A stretch of 63,975 bases of DNA, taken from the NCBI GenBank assembly GCA_028532855.1, contig JAQQAL010000023.1, forward strand, positions 1-63,975. The letters are read 5' to 3'. Below the pieces are notes generated by a model. That model was not told the origin of the DNA. It searched no databases and was given only the letters and a program-made list of their open reading frames with translations. This document shows, piece by piece, positions 8,830 to 17,076 of the stretch; positions within the stretch are counted from its first letter, which is position 1, and every line of letters begins with the position of its first letter. A program made the translations under genes and the position numbers. Origin of the DNA: Candidatus Thalassospirochaeta sargassi. GTDB taxonomy: Bacteria > Spirochaetota > Spirochaetia > UBA9216.

Positions 8830-10995
8830 TTACACTCCTTTCATCGAGAGAGAGATTCGCTTTCTCTGCTCATCAACTGTGAGAACCTTTACGCGAACCT
8901 TCTGATTTACCTTCAGCTCATCAGCCGGATCCCTCACAAAATGATCAGCTATCTGACTAATATGCACAAGACCATCCTGATGAACACCTATATCCACGAA
9001 GGCTCCGAAGGCAGTCACATTGGTAACTACCCCGTTCAAAATCATGTTCTCAGTAAGATCCGACATCTTGCTTACACCCTCATCAAAACTGAAGGATTGA
9101 AATTCAGGTCTCGGGTCACGACCGGGTTTTTTCAGTTCTTCTATTATATCTGTTATCGTCGGCAGTCCGGCACTTTCAGTCACGAAGTCTTCAGGCATCA
9201 AGCCGCCTGCAAGTTCGGCGTTGCCGGCCAGCTCAGAAACAGCAACACCCGCTCTCAGGGCCATCTTTTCCACAATTCCATAGCTCTCCGGGTGCACAGC
9301 TCCGGCATCAAGGGGGTTATCACCATCCGTAATGCGCAGAAATCCGGCCGCCTGCTGAAAAACCTTGTCTCCCACACCGGCTACATCATGGAGCTGGTTT
9401 ATGTCGGTAAAGGGCTTTTTCTCCCGCTGTTTCAACAGCTTGCCTGCAATCGATGAACTCAGCCCTGAAACATAGGACAGCAGTTCTCTGCTGGCTGTGT
9501 TAAGCTCAACACCGACTGAATTTACGCAGGAAACAACTACATCGTCCAGACTTTTCTTCAAAAGTTTTTGATCAACATCGTGCTGGTACTGACCAACCCC
9601 GATTGATTTAGGCTCTATTTTTACAAGCTCGGCTAGCGGGTCCATCAGCCTGCGGCCTATAGATACCGCTCCGCGCACGGTAACGTCCTTGTCGGGAAAC
9701 TCTTTTCGCGCGGTTTCGGAGGCGGAGTAGATGGACGCACCGCTCTCATTTACCTGCTCAATTATCATATCGGTTGGAAATACCTGCCTTACGAATGCCT
9801 CAGCCTCGCGTCCGCCGGTTCCGTTTCCGACGGCTATGGCTTCCACATCGTATTTCACGGCAAGCCGTTTCAACAGCTCTGCGGCTGCAGCCTCCTTATT
9901 ATGCGGAGGCAGCGGATAAATAACGCCGTCTTCAAGCAGGTCGCCCTCAGCACTCAGCACAACAATTTTACAGCCTGTACGCAGCCCGGGGTCTACAGCA
10001 AGCATACGGCGCCTTCCAAGCGGCGGCTCAAGCAGCAGATTACGGACATTCCCTGCAAAAACATCAATCGCAGTCAGGTCTGCTTCCTTTTTCGCCGCGT
10101 TCCTAAACTCTGTTTCAAGTGATGGACTTATTAAACGCTCCCAGGCATCGTCGACGGCAGCCTCAATAAACTCCCCGTTTGCCTGTGAACAGTTTTTTGA
10201 AGAACCGGCACCCTCCGGGCTGCAGGCTCCGTTAAAAACAATGCCGTCAATGAGATGCACCGCATCTTCTTTGTCAGGGCTGATATGCCACTTCAGAAAA
10301 CCTTCATCAGCACCCCGCATAACTGCGAGAAAGCGGTGTGAGGGTACACGGGACAGCGGTTCGCTGTAATCAAAATAATCTTTGTACTTTTCAGCCTCAG
10401 AGGCTTTTTTCTTTATCACGGTAGAAGAAAGCAGGGCTCGTCGCTCAAACAGGGTTCGCAGTTCACCCCTGATTTCAGCATTCTCACTTACCTTTTCAGC
10501 AATGATATCTGATGCACCGGCAAGAGCGGCTTCAACAGAATCAACACCTTTTTCAGAATCAATGTATACAGCCGCTTCTGCTTCTGGATCAGCACAGTTA
10601 AAACTCAATATTGCATCGGCGAGAGGCTGAAGCCCCTTCTCCTTTGCGGCTGAGGCACGTGTTTTTCGTTTGGGGCGGTACGGCAGATAGACATCTTCAA
10701 GAACATTCATACTCGAAGCAGAGCGAACTGCATTTTCAAGCTCGGGGGTCAGCAATTCGCGTTCGATCAATGAGGATAGAATCGATTCACGCCGTTTTTC
10801 AAGCGCCTCAATCTCATCCATTCGATCGCGGATTGCGATAATCTGAACCTCATCAAGGTTCCCTGTCATTTCTTTACGGTACCGGGAAATAAATGGAACG
10901 GTTGCTCCTTCTGCAAGCAGGTCGGCGACGGCCTGCACCTGTCGGTCGCGCAGACCCAATTCGGCCGCGGTTTCTTTAATATAAGCGTTATTCAT
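8830..10995 (-). CDS. tex: Tex-family S1 RNA-binding protein
   Basis: Transcription accessory protein Tex. Domains in order: Tex N-terminal HTH-like region (AAELGLRDRQVQAVADLL), YqgF/RuvX-like RNase fold (RMLAVDPGLRTGCKI), helix-hairpin-helix pair (VGVELNTAS...SGLSSSIAGKLL) and C-terminal S1 domain (GVVTNVTAFGAFVDIGVHQ). I place the start at ATG 10995 (MNNAYIKETA), giving 721 residues. The reading frame extends to 11124, but that would overlap the divergent epmA gene and its promoter, and the extra 43 residues do not resemble Tex. It is the first gene of the operon with the nucleoside hydrolase and M16 peptidase. Confidence 0.92.
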   Translation of the reverse strand: MNNAYIKETAAELGLRDRQVQAVADLLAEGATVPFISRYRKEMTGNLDEVQIIAIRDRMDEIEALEKRRESILSSLIERELLTPELENAVRSASSMNVLEDVYLPYRPKRKTRASAAKEKGLQPLADAILSFNCADPEAEAAVYIDSEKGVDSVEAALAGASDIIAEKVSENAEIRGELRTLFERRALLSSTVIKKKASEAEKYKDYFDYSEPLSRVPSHRFLAVMRGADEGFLKWHISPDKEDAVHLIDGIVFNGACSPEGAGSSKNCSQANGEFIEAAVDDAWERLISPSLETEFRNAAKKEADLTAIDVFAGNVRNLLLEPPLGRRRMLAVDPGLRTGCKIVVLSAEGDLLEDGVIYPLPPHNKEAAAAELLKRLAVKYDVEAIAVGNGTGGREAEAFVRQVFPTDMIIEQVNESGASIYSASETARKEFPDKDVTVRGAVSIGRRLMDPLAELVKIEPKSIGVGQYQHDVDQKLLKKSLDDVVVSCVNSVGVELNTASRELLSYVSGLSSSIAGKLLKQREKKPFTDINQLHDVAGVGDKVFQQAAGFLRITDGDNPLDAGAVHPESYGIVEKMALRAGVAVSELAGNAELAGGLMPEDFVTESAGLPTITDIIEELKKPGRDPRPEFQSFSFDEGVSKMSDLTENMILNGVVTNVTAFGAFVDIGVHQDGLVHISQIADHFVRDPADELKVNQKVRVKVLTVDEQRKRISLSMKGV

Positions 10996-11049
10996 CAGAC
11001 TGACATTAAACAGCAGATAGGGGAAATTTACAAGTGAGGTGAAGCCGTC

Positions 11050-11078
11050 TTGCCGCACTTCTGTTATGGAGTTAGAAT
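11050..11078 (+). promoter_or_regulatory. Candidate epmA promoter
   Basis: TTGCCG (11050-11055), 17-base spacer, TAGAAT (11073-11078). Six bases separate the -10 box from ATG 11085, putting the expected start point on the A of the start codon. No Shine-Dalgarno sequence lies upstream, consistent with a leaderless mRNA. Confidence 0.5.
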
Positions 11079-11084
11079 ACCCGA

Positions 11085-12110
11085 ATGAATCAAAACCCTG
11101 TCGACAAAATGAAACTCCGCGCACATGTGCAGAGAGACATAAGAAAGTTTTTTGCCAGCCGCAGCTTTACCGAGGCAGATGTACCCCTTCTTACCCCCGG
11201 GGTAATACCGGAAGCATCAATTGAACTCTTTAAAACCGAAATGGTCTCTCCCTACGGCAGCTCTCCCGAAGAGCTTTTCCTGCTTCCGTCGCCTGAATAC
11301 TACCTCAAGCAGCTTATTGCAGAGGGCAGCGGCGACATCTACAGCATATCGCGCAGCTTCCGCAATTCAGAACAGACAGGGCGTCAGCATAATCCCGAGT
11401 TTACAATGCTTGAATACTACGCGATGGATGCCGATTATATTGATTCAATCTCACTGACTGAGGATCTTATTGCCACAATGCTCGAAGGCCTCCCGGCCGA
11501 CAGAGAAAGGGCGGTCGCACTCCGGCCGCCCTTCAGACGGATGACGATGGATGAAACCTTTGAGCGTTTTGCGGACTTCGATTTATCCGCCCACTGTAGC
11601 GGTCGACTCAGCGGAGAGGAGGAGCGGAAGCAGCTTAAAGAACTGGCGGAGGGGTTCGGTCTGAGCACATCGGATGATGACAGCTGGGAAGAGCTGTTCA
11701 ACCTTGTATTCGTTCATAAAATTGAACCTCAACTGCCTACTGATAAACCGCTTGTAATCTATGACTACCCGGCAAATATACCCGCTCTCGCCAGGCCCGC
11801 AGCAACCCGGGGGCGTCTTGAGCGATGGGAACTGTATGCAGGCGGGATTGAGCTGGCAAACTGTTATTCTGAAGAAACAGATTACAAAACGGTAAAGAAC
11901 TTTTTCACGAATGAAGCAGCCGAAAAAATAGATGCGCTGGTAACCGTTAAGCCGGATTTGACCTGGTGTGAGATGTACAGAAAAAATTTTCCGCGCTGTT
12001 CAGGCACAGCCATGGGTTTAGATAGGCTTATAATGCTTTTATCGGGAGCAGCCTCTATTGAGGGGGTGATTTTATTCCCGCTATCTGATATAATTCGCGA
12101 ACTCAATTAG
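11085..12110 (+). CDS. epmA: EF-P beta-lysylation ligase (EpmA/GenX/PoxA)
   Basis: 341 residues, a class II lysyl-tRNA-synthetase-like catalytic core without an anticodon-binding domain, the hallmark of EpmA. It attaches (R)-beta-lysine to a conserved lysine of EF-P. Class II motif 2 is seen in SISRSFRNSEQTGRQHNPEFTML and motif 3 near SGTAMGLDRLIMLLSG. The next gene, 23 bases downstream, is efp, the known substrate, which strongly supports the assignment. EpmB, the lysine 2,3-aminomutase that makes the beta-lysine donor, is not in the window. Confidence 0.93.
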   Translation: MNQNPVDKMKLRAHVQRDIRKFFASRSFTEADVPLLTPGVIPEASIELFKTEMVSPYGSSPEELFLLPSPEYYLKQLIAEGSGDIYSISRSFRNSEQTGRQHNPEFTMLEYYAMDADYIDSISLTEDLIATMLEGLPADRERAVALRPPFRRMTMDETFERFADFDLSAHCSGRLSGEEERKQLKELAEGFGLSTSDDDSWEELFNLVFVHKIEPQLPTDKPLVIYDYPANIPALARPAATRGRLERWELYAGGIELANCYSEETDYKTVKNFFTNEAAEKIDALVTVKPDLTWCEMYRKNFPRCSGTAMGLDRLIMLLSGAASIEGVILFPLSDIIRELN

Positions 12111-12133
12111 TTACTTTATACCAAGGAAAAACA

Positions 12134-12697
12134 ATGATTAAAGCAGGACAGATAGACAAGGGAATGTTTCTTTACGTGAAGAACGCACCCTATTTAGTTG
12201 CAGAGAGGGAATTTGTAAACCCCGGAAAGGGTTCCGCATTCGTCAGACTGAAACTTAAAAACCTTCTCGACGGTTCCGTTCTTAAAGAGACAATGAAAAG
12301 TCAGGACAATGTTGAAGACATCAGTGTTGAAGACAAGGACTGCCAGTACCTATACTCAGACGGTGAAAGCTTTCATTTTATGGATCAGGAAACCTACGAT
12401 CAGTTCGAAATTCCCGTAAAGAGCATGGAGGATAAAGCCCTCTACATGAAGGACGGAGAAACATACAGCGTAATTGTCTGGGATGAAAAACCAATCGATA
12501 TCAAAATCCCCTATAAGGTAGTATACGAAGTAACCGAAGCTGCTGAAGCTCTCAAAGGCGACACAGTTACAGGTGCGACAAAGATTATCACTGTAGAAAC
12601 CGGTCTGAAAGTAAAGGTTCCCATTTTCATTAAACAGGGTGAGAAAATTCTTGTTAACACCGATACCGGGGAGTATGTAGAACGGGTAAACAAGTAA
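12134..12697 (+). CDS. efp: Translation elongation factor P
   Basis: 187 residues, standard EF-P length with three beta-barrel domains. EF-P binds between the ribosomal P and E sites and relieves stalling at polyproline. The modification loop reads EFVNPGKGSAFVR with lysine at residue 32, the position modified in EpmA-containing bacteria (Lys34 in E. coli). The C-terminal signature GATKIITVETGLKVKVP is intact. It is preceded by ccaaggaaaaaca and co-transcribed with epmA. Confidence 0.97.
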   Translation: MIKAGQIDKGMFLYVKNAPYLVAEREFVNPGKGSAFVRLKLKNLLDGSVLKETMKSQDNVEDISVEDKDCQYLYSDGESFHFMDQETYDQFEIPVKSMEDKALYMKDGETYSVIVWDEKPIDIKIPYKVVYEVTEAAEALKGDTVTGATKIITVETGLKVKVPIFIKQGEKILVNTDTGEYVERVNK

Positions 12698-12741
12698 AAT
12701 TCAACGACAAATACATCAACCGCCAGGTTGATTTCAATTTC

Positions 12742-13851
12742 ATGGGAGAGAGGCTCAGTTTCTACCTCTCTCTCGGTTTATTCAGCAGCTTCGGCGTAGA
12801 CTCAGGCACCAGGATGCTGATGAAAACACTTGCCCAGCAGAATGCAGTGCCCGAAAAAGGTTCCGTCCTGGACACCGGCTGCGGGACCGGTGTTATTGCT
12901 GTCAGTCTTAAAAAGAAATTCCCTAAACTCGATGTAACTGCTTCGGACAGGAACGCGCTTGCACTCAGATTCACATCAATGAATGCAGAGCTTAACGGGA
13001 TTGATAAAAACGGGTTTCAAACAGCGTCTGGATTATTGCCCGGAAGCCTGAAGCGGCCGGTAGACTGTGCACCGGAAAAATGGGATCTGATAATTTCTAA
13101 TATTCCGGCCAAGGCCGGGAAACCGGTTATTAAAGATTTTCTTCAAAACTGCGGTCATCATCTTGCGGACGGGGGAAAGGTTGCAGTTGTTATTGTCCAG
13201 CCGCTCGCCGACTTTGCCGAAAACTGTCTGAGTGAATCAGGTGCGGCCATAACACACAAAGAAGCCGATAAACAATACTCTGTATATCATTTCAAACCCG
13301 GGAAGGCCGCCGGAGTTTCAACCTTTGCATCAGTTTACGAGCGCACAGACGATAAAATAACCGGTTTTTACGGGCTGCCCGAGTTTGATTCGCTTTCATA
13401 TCGCAGCCAGGTTACCCTGGAAATACTCAATGGCTACCACTGCGGGGGAAAAACATTATTATGGAACCCCGGTATCGGGCATATCCCGGCCGCATGCAGT
13501 TATGCCGACGAATTGATAACAGCCGGCGAGGATCTGCTTCAGTTAAAAGCCTCGGATTTTAATGCCGCCGCCGGATATCCGCATCATCATCTTCCTGTTT
13601 TCAGAGATCTCAGCAGCGTAATCAAGGATGAACTTGATTATATCGTAGCTGTCCCCGATTTTATAACAGGTGCGGCGGTGGAGGAAGAAGTACTCTCAAC
13701 CTCACTTAATCTTCTCAAGAGCAGGGGTAAACTGCTTGCATCGGGTAAGAGCTCGGATATTGCCAGAATAGAAAAAAGCAGAAAAGGTTATATACTGAAA
13801 CATAGTGTTAAATACAGGGGTTTTAGGGCGCTGCTTCTAGAAAAACAGTAA
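12742..13851 (+). CDS. Class I SAM-dependent methyltransferase (RsmC/RlmG-like)
   Basis: 369 residues. SAM-binding motif I is VLDTGCGTGVIAVSL (about 43-57), an acidic motif II follows (VTASDRNALAL), and the motif IV position reads LIISNIPAK where N2-guanine rRNA methyltransferases have NPPF. A second half (about 200-369) resembles a degenerate duplicate domain. That two-part layout is known from RlmG/RsmC, hence the tentative rRNA methyltransferase call. The frame is open upstream into efp, so the N-terminus could begin a few codons earlier, but no better start codon with a ribosome-binding site is visible. Confidence 0.7.
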   Translation: MGERLSFYLSLGLFSSFGVDSGTRMLMKTLAQQNAVPEKGSVLDTGCGTGVIAVSLKKKFPKLDVTASDRNALALRFTSMNAELNGIDKNGFQTASGLLPGSLKRPVDCAPEKWDLIISNIPAKAGKPVIKDFLQNCGHHLADGGKVAVVIVQPLADFAENCLSESGAAITHKEADKQYSVYHFKPGKAAGVSTFASVYERTDDKITGFYGLPEFDSLSYRSQVTLEILNGYHCGGKTLLWNPGIGHIPAACSYADELITAGEDLLQLKASDFNAAAGYPHHHLPVFRDLSSVIKDELDYIVAVPDFITGAAVEEEVLSTSLNLLKSRGKLLASGKSSDIARIEKSRKGYILKHSVKYRGFRALLLEKQ

Positions 13852-13928
13852 CAATTGAGACCTTTATTTTTTTTAGAAAGTACTCTATAATAGGTGACTG
13901 TTACAGGCATAATCAAGGAGATACTTAG

Positions 13929-14345
13929 ATGAGAATTACAACTAAAGGTCGATACGGATTAAGAGCAGTACTTAAACTTGCAGCACAACATGACAGGAAG
14001 CCTTTATCCATAAGCACAATTGCATCCGAAGAACAGATATCTCCTGAATTTCTTGAACAGATTTTCTACAAGATGAAAAAATCCGGAATCATAAAATCAA
14101 CCCGTGGTCCCGGCGGAGGGTTCAGCCTTGTTAAAGATCTGAATGAAATAAGCCTTGCCGATATTCTTGAAGCAGTCGGCGAACCCGTGACCCTGTCACC
14201 CTGCAGCACTGAAGGCACAAAGAAAGACTGTCCCCGGGCTGATAAATGCGAAGCTTACGGGATCTGGCAGGATGTTTCAAATCATCTGAACGATTATTTC
14301 AACAGTCTGACATTGAAAGACATGGTTGAAAAAAAACTAATATAA
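13929..14345 (+). CDS. Rrf2/IscR-family iron-sulfur transcription regulator
   Basis: 138 residues with the Rrf2 winged helix-turn-helix at the N-terminus (MRITTKGRYGLRAVL...) and the wing motif RGPGGGFSLVKD. Three cysteines at 92, 101 and 107 match the cluster-ligand arrangement of IscR-like [2Fe-2S] sensors, so it probably senses Fe-S status or redox. A clear caaggag precedes the ATG. No isc/suf genes are in the window, so its targets are unknown. Confidence 0.9.
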   Translation: MRITTKGRYGLRAVLKLAAQHDRKPLSISTIASEEQISPEFLEQIFYKMKKSGIIKSTRGPGGGFSLVKDLNEISLADILEAVGEPVTLSPCSTEGTKKDCPRADKCEAYGIWQDVSNHLNDYFNSLTLKDMVEKKLI

Positions 14346-14399
14346 TAACAATAAAACCTCTAATCTGACATTATAACTCCGCTTTTTTATTTTTTTGTA

Positions 14400-14427
14400 T
14401 TGACCATAATCTATCGTGTATTACAAT
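14400..14427 (+). promoter_or_regulatory. Candidate promoter for the OmpA-like gene
   Basis: TTGACC (14400-14405), 16-base spacer, TACAAT (14422-14427). Only five bases separate the -10 box from ATG 14433. The frame could be extended to a TTG within the -35 box, but that codon would lie upstream of the transcript start. Confidence 0.5.
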
Positions 14428-14432
14428 TAAAT

Positions 14433-15362
14433 ATGGGTTTTTTGCTAGGTGTAGAAATAGATAACAGCCGTGTTGTATGGATTTGGGATTCCGAGCATTC
14501 CTCAACCAGGCCGATAAAACTTACAACCGTATCTGAAAACCAGAATAAAGCTGAAATTAAATTCTACCTTAAAAAAGACGGAAGCAGATATTATCTCATG
14601 TCTGAATCCATAACGGATCTTCCTGCAATGCATGCCGGTGAACCGTCTATCAATATAAAACCGCGTGTCAGTGATAAAACATTCCATTATGATATTCTTC
14701 TCAACGGGAAGCGTGTCAGGTCCGGCAGCCATGGTTTACGTAAATATCTCCGATCAAAAGCCCCTTTCATAACCGCTGCTGTTTCTGCGGCGGTGATAAT
14801 TTTAATACTGCTCGCTGTTTTCCTTTTTATTCCAATGCTGCGCTCTTCCGGAAAGACTCAGCCTGCCGCCAATACACCCTCTGCCGCCAATACACCCACT
14901 GCCCGAGAAACACCACCTGTAAATATAATCACATCCGGGTCTGCTGAATCTCCAGAAGTCGAAGAATCCCCACCCGAAACAGTCTTCATTGAAAGCGAAA
15001 TAACCGACCGCCATGCCGTATATTTCAAACCCGACAGTGCCGAACTTACAGCCGACGCAATTTCCGGGTTAAGGGATTTTATCGGAAAGCTGCCCGGAGA
15101 AGGTGATTTTGAAGAGGCTGAGTTCGAACTCGAAATTCGCGGTCATTGCGCAAAATACGGAACAGAAGAGGGCCGCGCCGAACTCAGTCGAGATCGGGCT
15201 CTTAACGTCTACAGTTTCCTGAAATCTGATTGGAATATTGAAGCGGACAGCTTTGTCAGCGGAGCCGGGGCGGCAGAGCCGGTGAGCCTCAGAAGAGATG
15301 AGCAGCATCTGAACCGCAGAGTAGATATTAATATTAAAGGCAATCTAAAACTCAAAGAATAA
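14433..15362 (+). CDS. OmpA-domain membrane protein
   Basis: About 309 residues from ATG 14433. A cytoplasmic N-terminal part of about 110 residues has no recognised domain. One transmembrane helix (FITAAVSAAVIILILLAVFL) and a proline/threonine-rich linker with a repeated PSAANTP element follow. The C-terminal OmpA/MotB-like peptidoglycan-binding domain contains VYFKPDSAELTADAISGL and LSRDRALNVYSFL and ends NRRVDINI. The protein is probably inner-membrane anchored and attached to peptidoglycan. An N-in soluble domain joined to OmpA is unusual compared with true outer-membrane OmpA. Confidence 0.8.
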   Translation: MGFLLGVEIDNSRVVWIWDSEHSSTRPIKLTTVSENQNKAEIKFYLKKDGSRYYLMSESITDLPAMHAGEPSINIKPRVSDKTFHYDILLNGKRVRSGSHGLRKYLRSKAPFITAAVSAAVIILILLAVFLFIPMLRSSGKTQPAANTPSAANTPTARETPPVNIITSGSAESPEVEESPPETVFIESEITDRHAVYFKPDSAELTADAISGLRDFIGKLPGEGDFEEAEFELEIRGHCAKYGTEEGRAELSRDRALNVYSFLKSDWNIEADSFVSGAGAAEPVSLRRDEQHLNRRVDINIKGNLKLKE

Positions 15363-15382
15363 AATTTGGAAGGAAGATCAAA

Positions 15383-16663
15383 ATGGAGAAGAACATAGGA
15401 TTTGTATCATTCAGAATCGCCGGCACCGATGGTGTAAGTCTTGAGGTAAAGAAATGGGCCGAAATATTTGAACGCAACAACTGTAGATGCTTCTATTTCG
15501 CAGAAGAGCTTGATACTCCGCCGGAACGTTCTTATTACTCAAAATATGCCCACTTCAAAAATCCTGTTATAGCAGAGATAAATCAGAGAATATACGGAAC
15601 ATCAAAACGTGATCCTGATTTGACAGCCAAGATTCACCATTACAGAAAAAGGATTAAGGAAGAACTGCATGAGTTTGTAAATAAATTCAGTATAGACGTG
15701 CTTATTCCGCAGAATGCGGTAACAATCCCGCTTAATATTTCTCTTGCACTTGCATTAACTGAGTTTATTGCAGAAACTGAGATAAAAACCATTGCTCATC
15801 ATCATGATTTCTTCTGGGAAAGAAAACGTTTCCTTCGCAACAGCGTCTGGGATTACTTCAACATGGCCTACCCTCCCCACCTCCCTTCAATCGAGCATGT
15901 AGTCATAAACAGTTCCGGACAGAACCAGCTGGCTCTCAGGACCGGTATTTCATCAACCCTGATACCAAACGTTATGAATTTTGAGAAACCCGCACCCGGA
16001 AAAGACGAATACAATGCTGATATCCTGGAAGCACTCGGAGTTTCTGAGGATGAGATTCTTATCCTGCAGCCTACACGTGTTGTTCAGCGTAAAGGGATTG
16101 AACATGCAATTGAGCTTGTCAGCCGGCTCGGTGAAAAAGCCGTGCTCGTTATTTCACACGCCTCGGGTGATGAAGGGCATGAATATGAAAACAGGGTACA
16201 TGAATACGCCAAACTTATGGGTATAAAAGCCATATTTGTTTCGGACATCATCGACGACAAAAGGGAAATACGAAACGGTAAAAAGATCTACACCCTTCAG
16301 GATATTTATCCCTATGCTGACTTTGTAACCTACCCCTCATTGATAGAAGGATTTGGAAATGCTTTCCTTGAAACAATCTATTTCAGAAAACCTATTCTTG
16401 TAAATAACTACTCTATCTACTCAACCGATATAAAACCCAAGGGTTTTGACGTGATAGAGATGGACGATTTCATTACGGATGAAACAGTTGCCCAGGTCAA
16501 AGAGGTGTTGAATAATCCTGAACGCCGGAAAAAGATGGTTGAAAAGAACTACAAGATAGCTCAGTGTTTTTATTCTTACGCTGTTCTCGAAGAAAGGCTA
16601 TGGGATATGATGACTACATTCTGGGGCGTAAAACAATCTTGTCAGGGGCTCAATTCAGATTAA
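15383..16663 (+). CDS. GT4-type glycosyltransferase
   Basis: 426 residues with the two Rossmann halves of GT-B enzymes. The C-terminal half has ILQPTRVVQRKGIEHAIEL and the donor-binding block YPSLIEGFGNAFLETIYFRKPILV, the E-x7-E motif of retaining GT4 transferases. It transfers a sugar from an activated donor; donor and acceptor are unknown. The gene follows the OmpA-domain gene by 20 bases with ggaaggaag before the ATG, so it is probably co-transcribed. Envelope glycan synthesis is a reasonable guess only. Confidence 0.85.
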   Translation: MEKNIGFVSFRIAGTDGVSLEVKKWAEIFERNNCRCFYFAEELDTPPERSYYSKYAHFKNPVIAEINQRIYGTSKRDPDLTAKIHHYRKRIKEELHEFVNKFSIDVLIPQNAVTIPLNISLALALTEFIAETEIKTIAHHHDFFWERKRFLRNSVWDYFNMAYPPHLPSIEHVVINSSGQNQLALRTGISSTLIPNVMNFEKPAPGKDEYNADILEALGVSEDEILILQPTRVVQRKGIEHAIELVSRLGEKAVLVISHASGDEGHEYENRVHEYAKLMGIKAIFVSDIIDDKREIRNGKKIYTLQDIYPYADFVTYPSLIEGFGNAFLETIYFRKPILVNNYSIYSTDIKPKGFDVIEMDDFITDETVAQVKEVLNNPERRKKMVEKNYKIAQCFYSYAVLEERLWDMMTTFWGVKQSCQGLNSD

Positions 16664-16766
16664 ATATTAATTTTAAGTACTATAGTTTTAAAAATATTCC
16701 CATGATCCTCAATTCAGTAAGATTACCGGATAAAAAATAATACCTTACTTTTTTTGTAATTTTTTC

Positions 16767-16795
16767 TTGACAAGTTAGGCGTACCATATTATATT
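16767..16795 (+). promoter_or_regulatory. Strong sigma70-type promoter of the small 16836 gene
   Basis: Consensus TTGACA (16767-16772), 17-base spacer, TATATT (16790-16795). It is placed about 34 bases upstream of a very good ribosome-binding site (aaggagg) and the small ORF. Confidence 0.7.
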
Positions 16796-16835
16796 AGATA
16801 TATAAAACAAAGGATTAAGTGCAAGGAGGCACAGA

Positions 16836-17000
16836 ATGACTGAAAAAGAAATGATGAAAGAAAAACTGGAACATAGTTCATTGCTGCCTTTTATTGGTAG
16901 TTCACCCTTCAGGGGCAACCCTGATAAGTATAGGAAATTCGAAAGTAAAAAAGAAGGCATTGCAGAATATCCTGCAGTAGGATTTACTCTTTATGGTTAA
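16836..17000 (+). CDS. Small 54-residue protein of unknown function
   Basis: Encodes MTEKEMMKEKLEHSSLL... ending VGFTLYG, 54 residues, charged N-terminal half and no membrane segment. I do not recognise the family. Support for a real gene comes from context: a consensus promoter 40 bases upstream, gcaaggaggc six bases before the ATG, and a strong intrinsic terminator just downstream, so it forms its own short, probably abundant transcript. It sits between a glycosyltransferase and the convergent PTS enzyme I gene. A non-coding RNA function of the same transcript cannot be excluded. Confidence 0.7.
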   Translation: MTEKEMMKEKLEHSSLLPFIGSSPFRGNPDKYRKFESKKEGIAEYPAVGFTLYG

Positions 17001-17035
17001 GTCAGTCTGTTAACACTGACCCCTCTCTCCTCCGA

Positions 17036-17071
17036 GACGAGCCATGCTCCTGTATGGCTCGTCTTTTTTTT
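17036..17071 (+). terminator. Intrinsic terminator of the small gene
   Basis: A perfect 10-bp stem (gacgagccat/atggctcgtc) with an 8-base loop is followed by eight T. A smaller hairpin (gtcagt/actgac, 17001-17020) lies just before it. Confidence 0.92.
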
Positions 17072-17076
17072 GACGC

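Noticed and set aside
10996-11124. N-terminal extension of Tex to 11124
   Set aside because: It would overlap the epmA start and promoter, and the added residues do not look like Tex.
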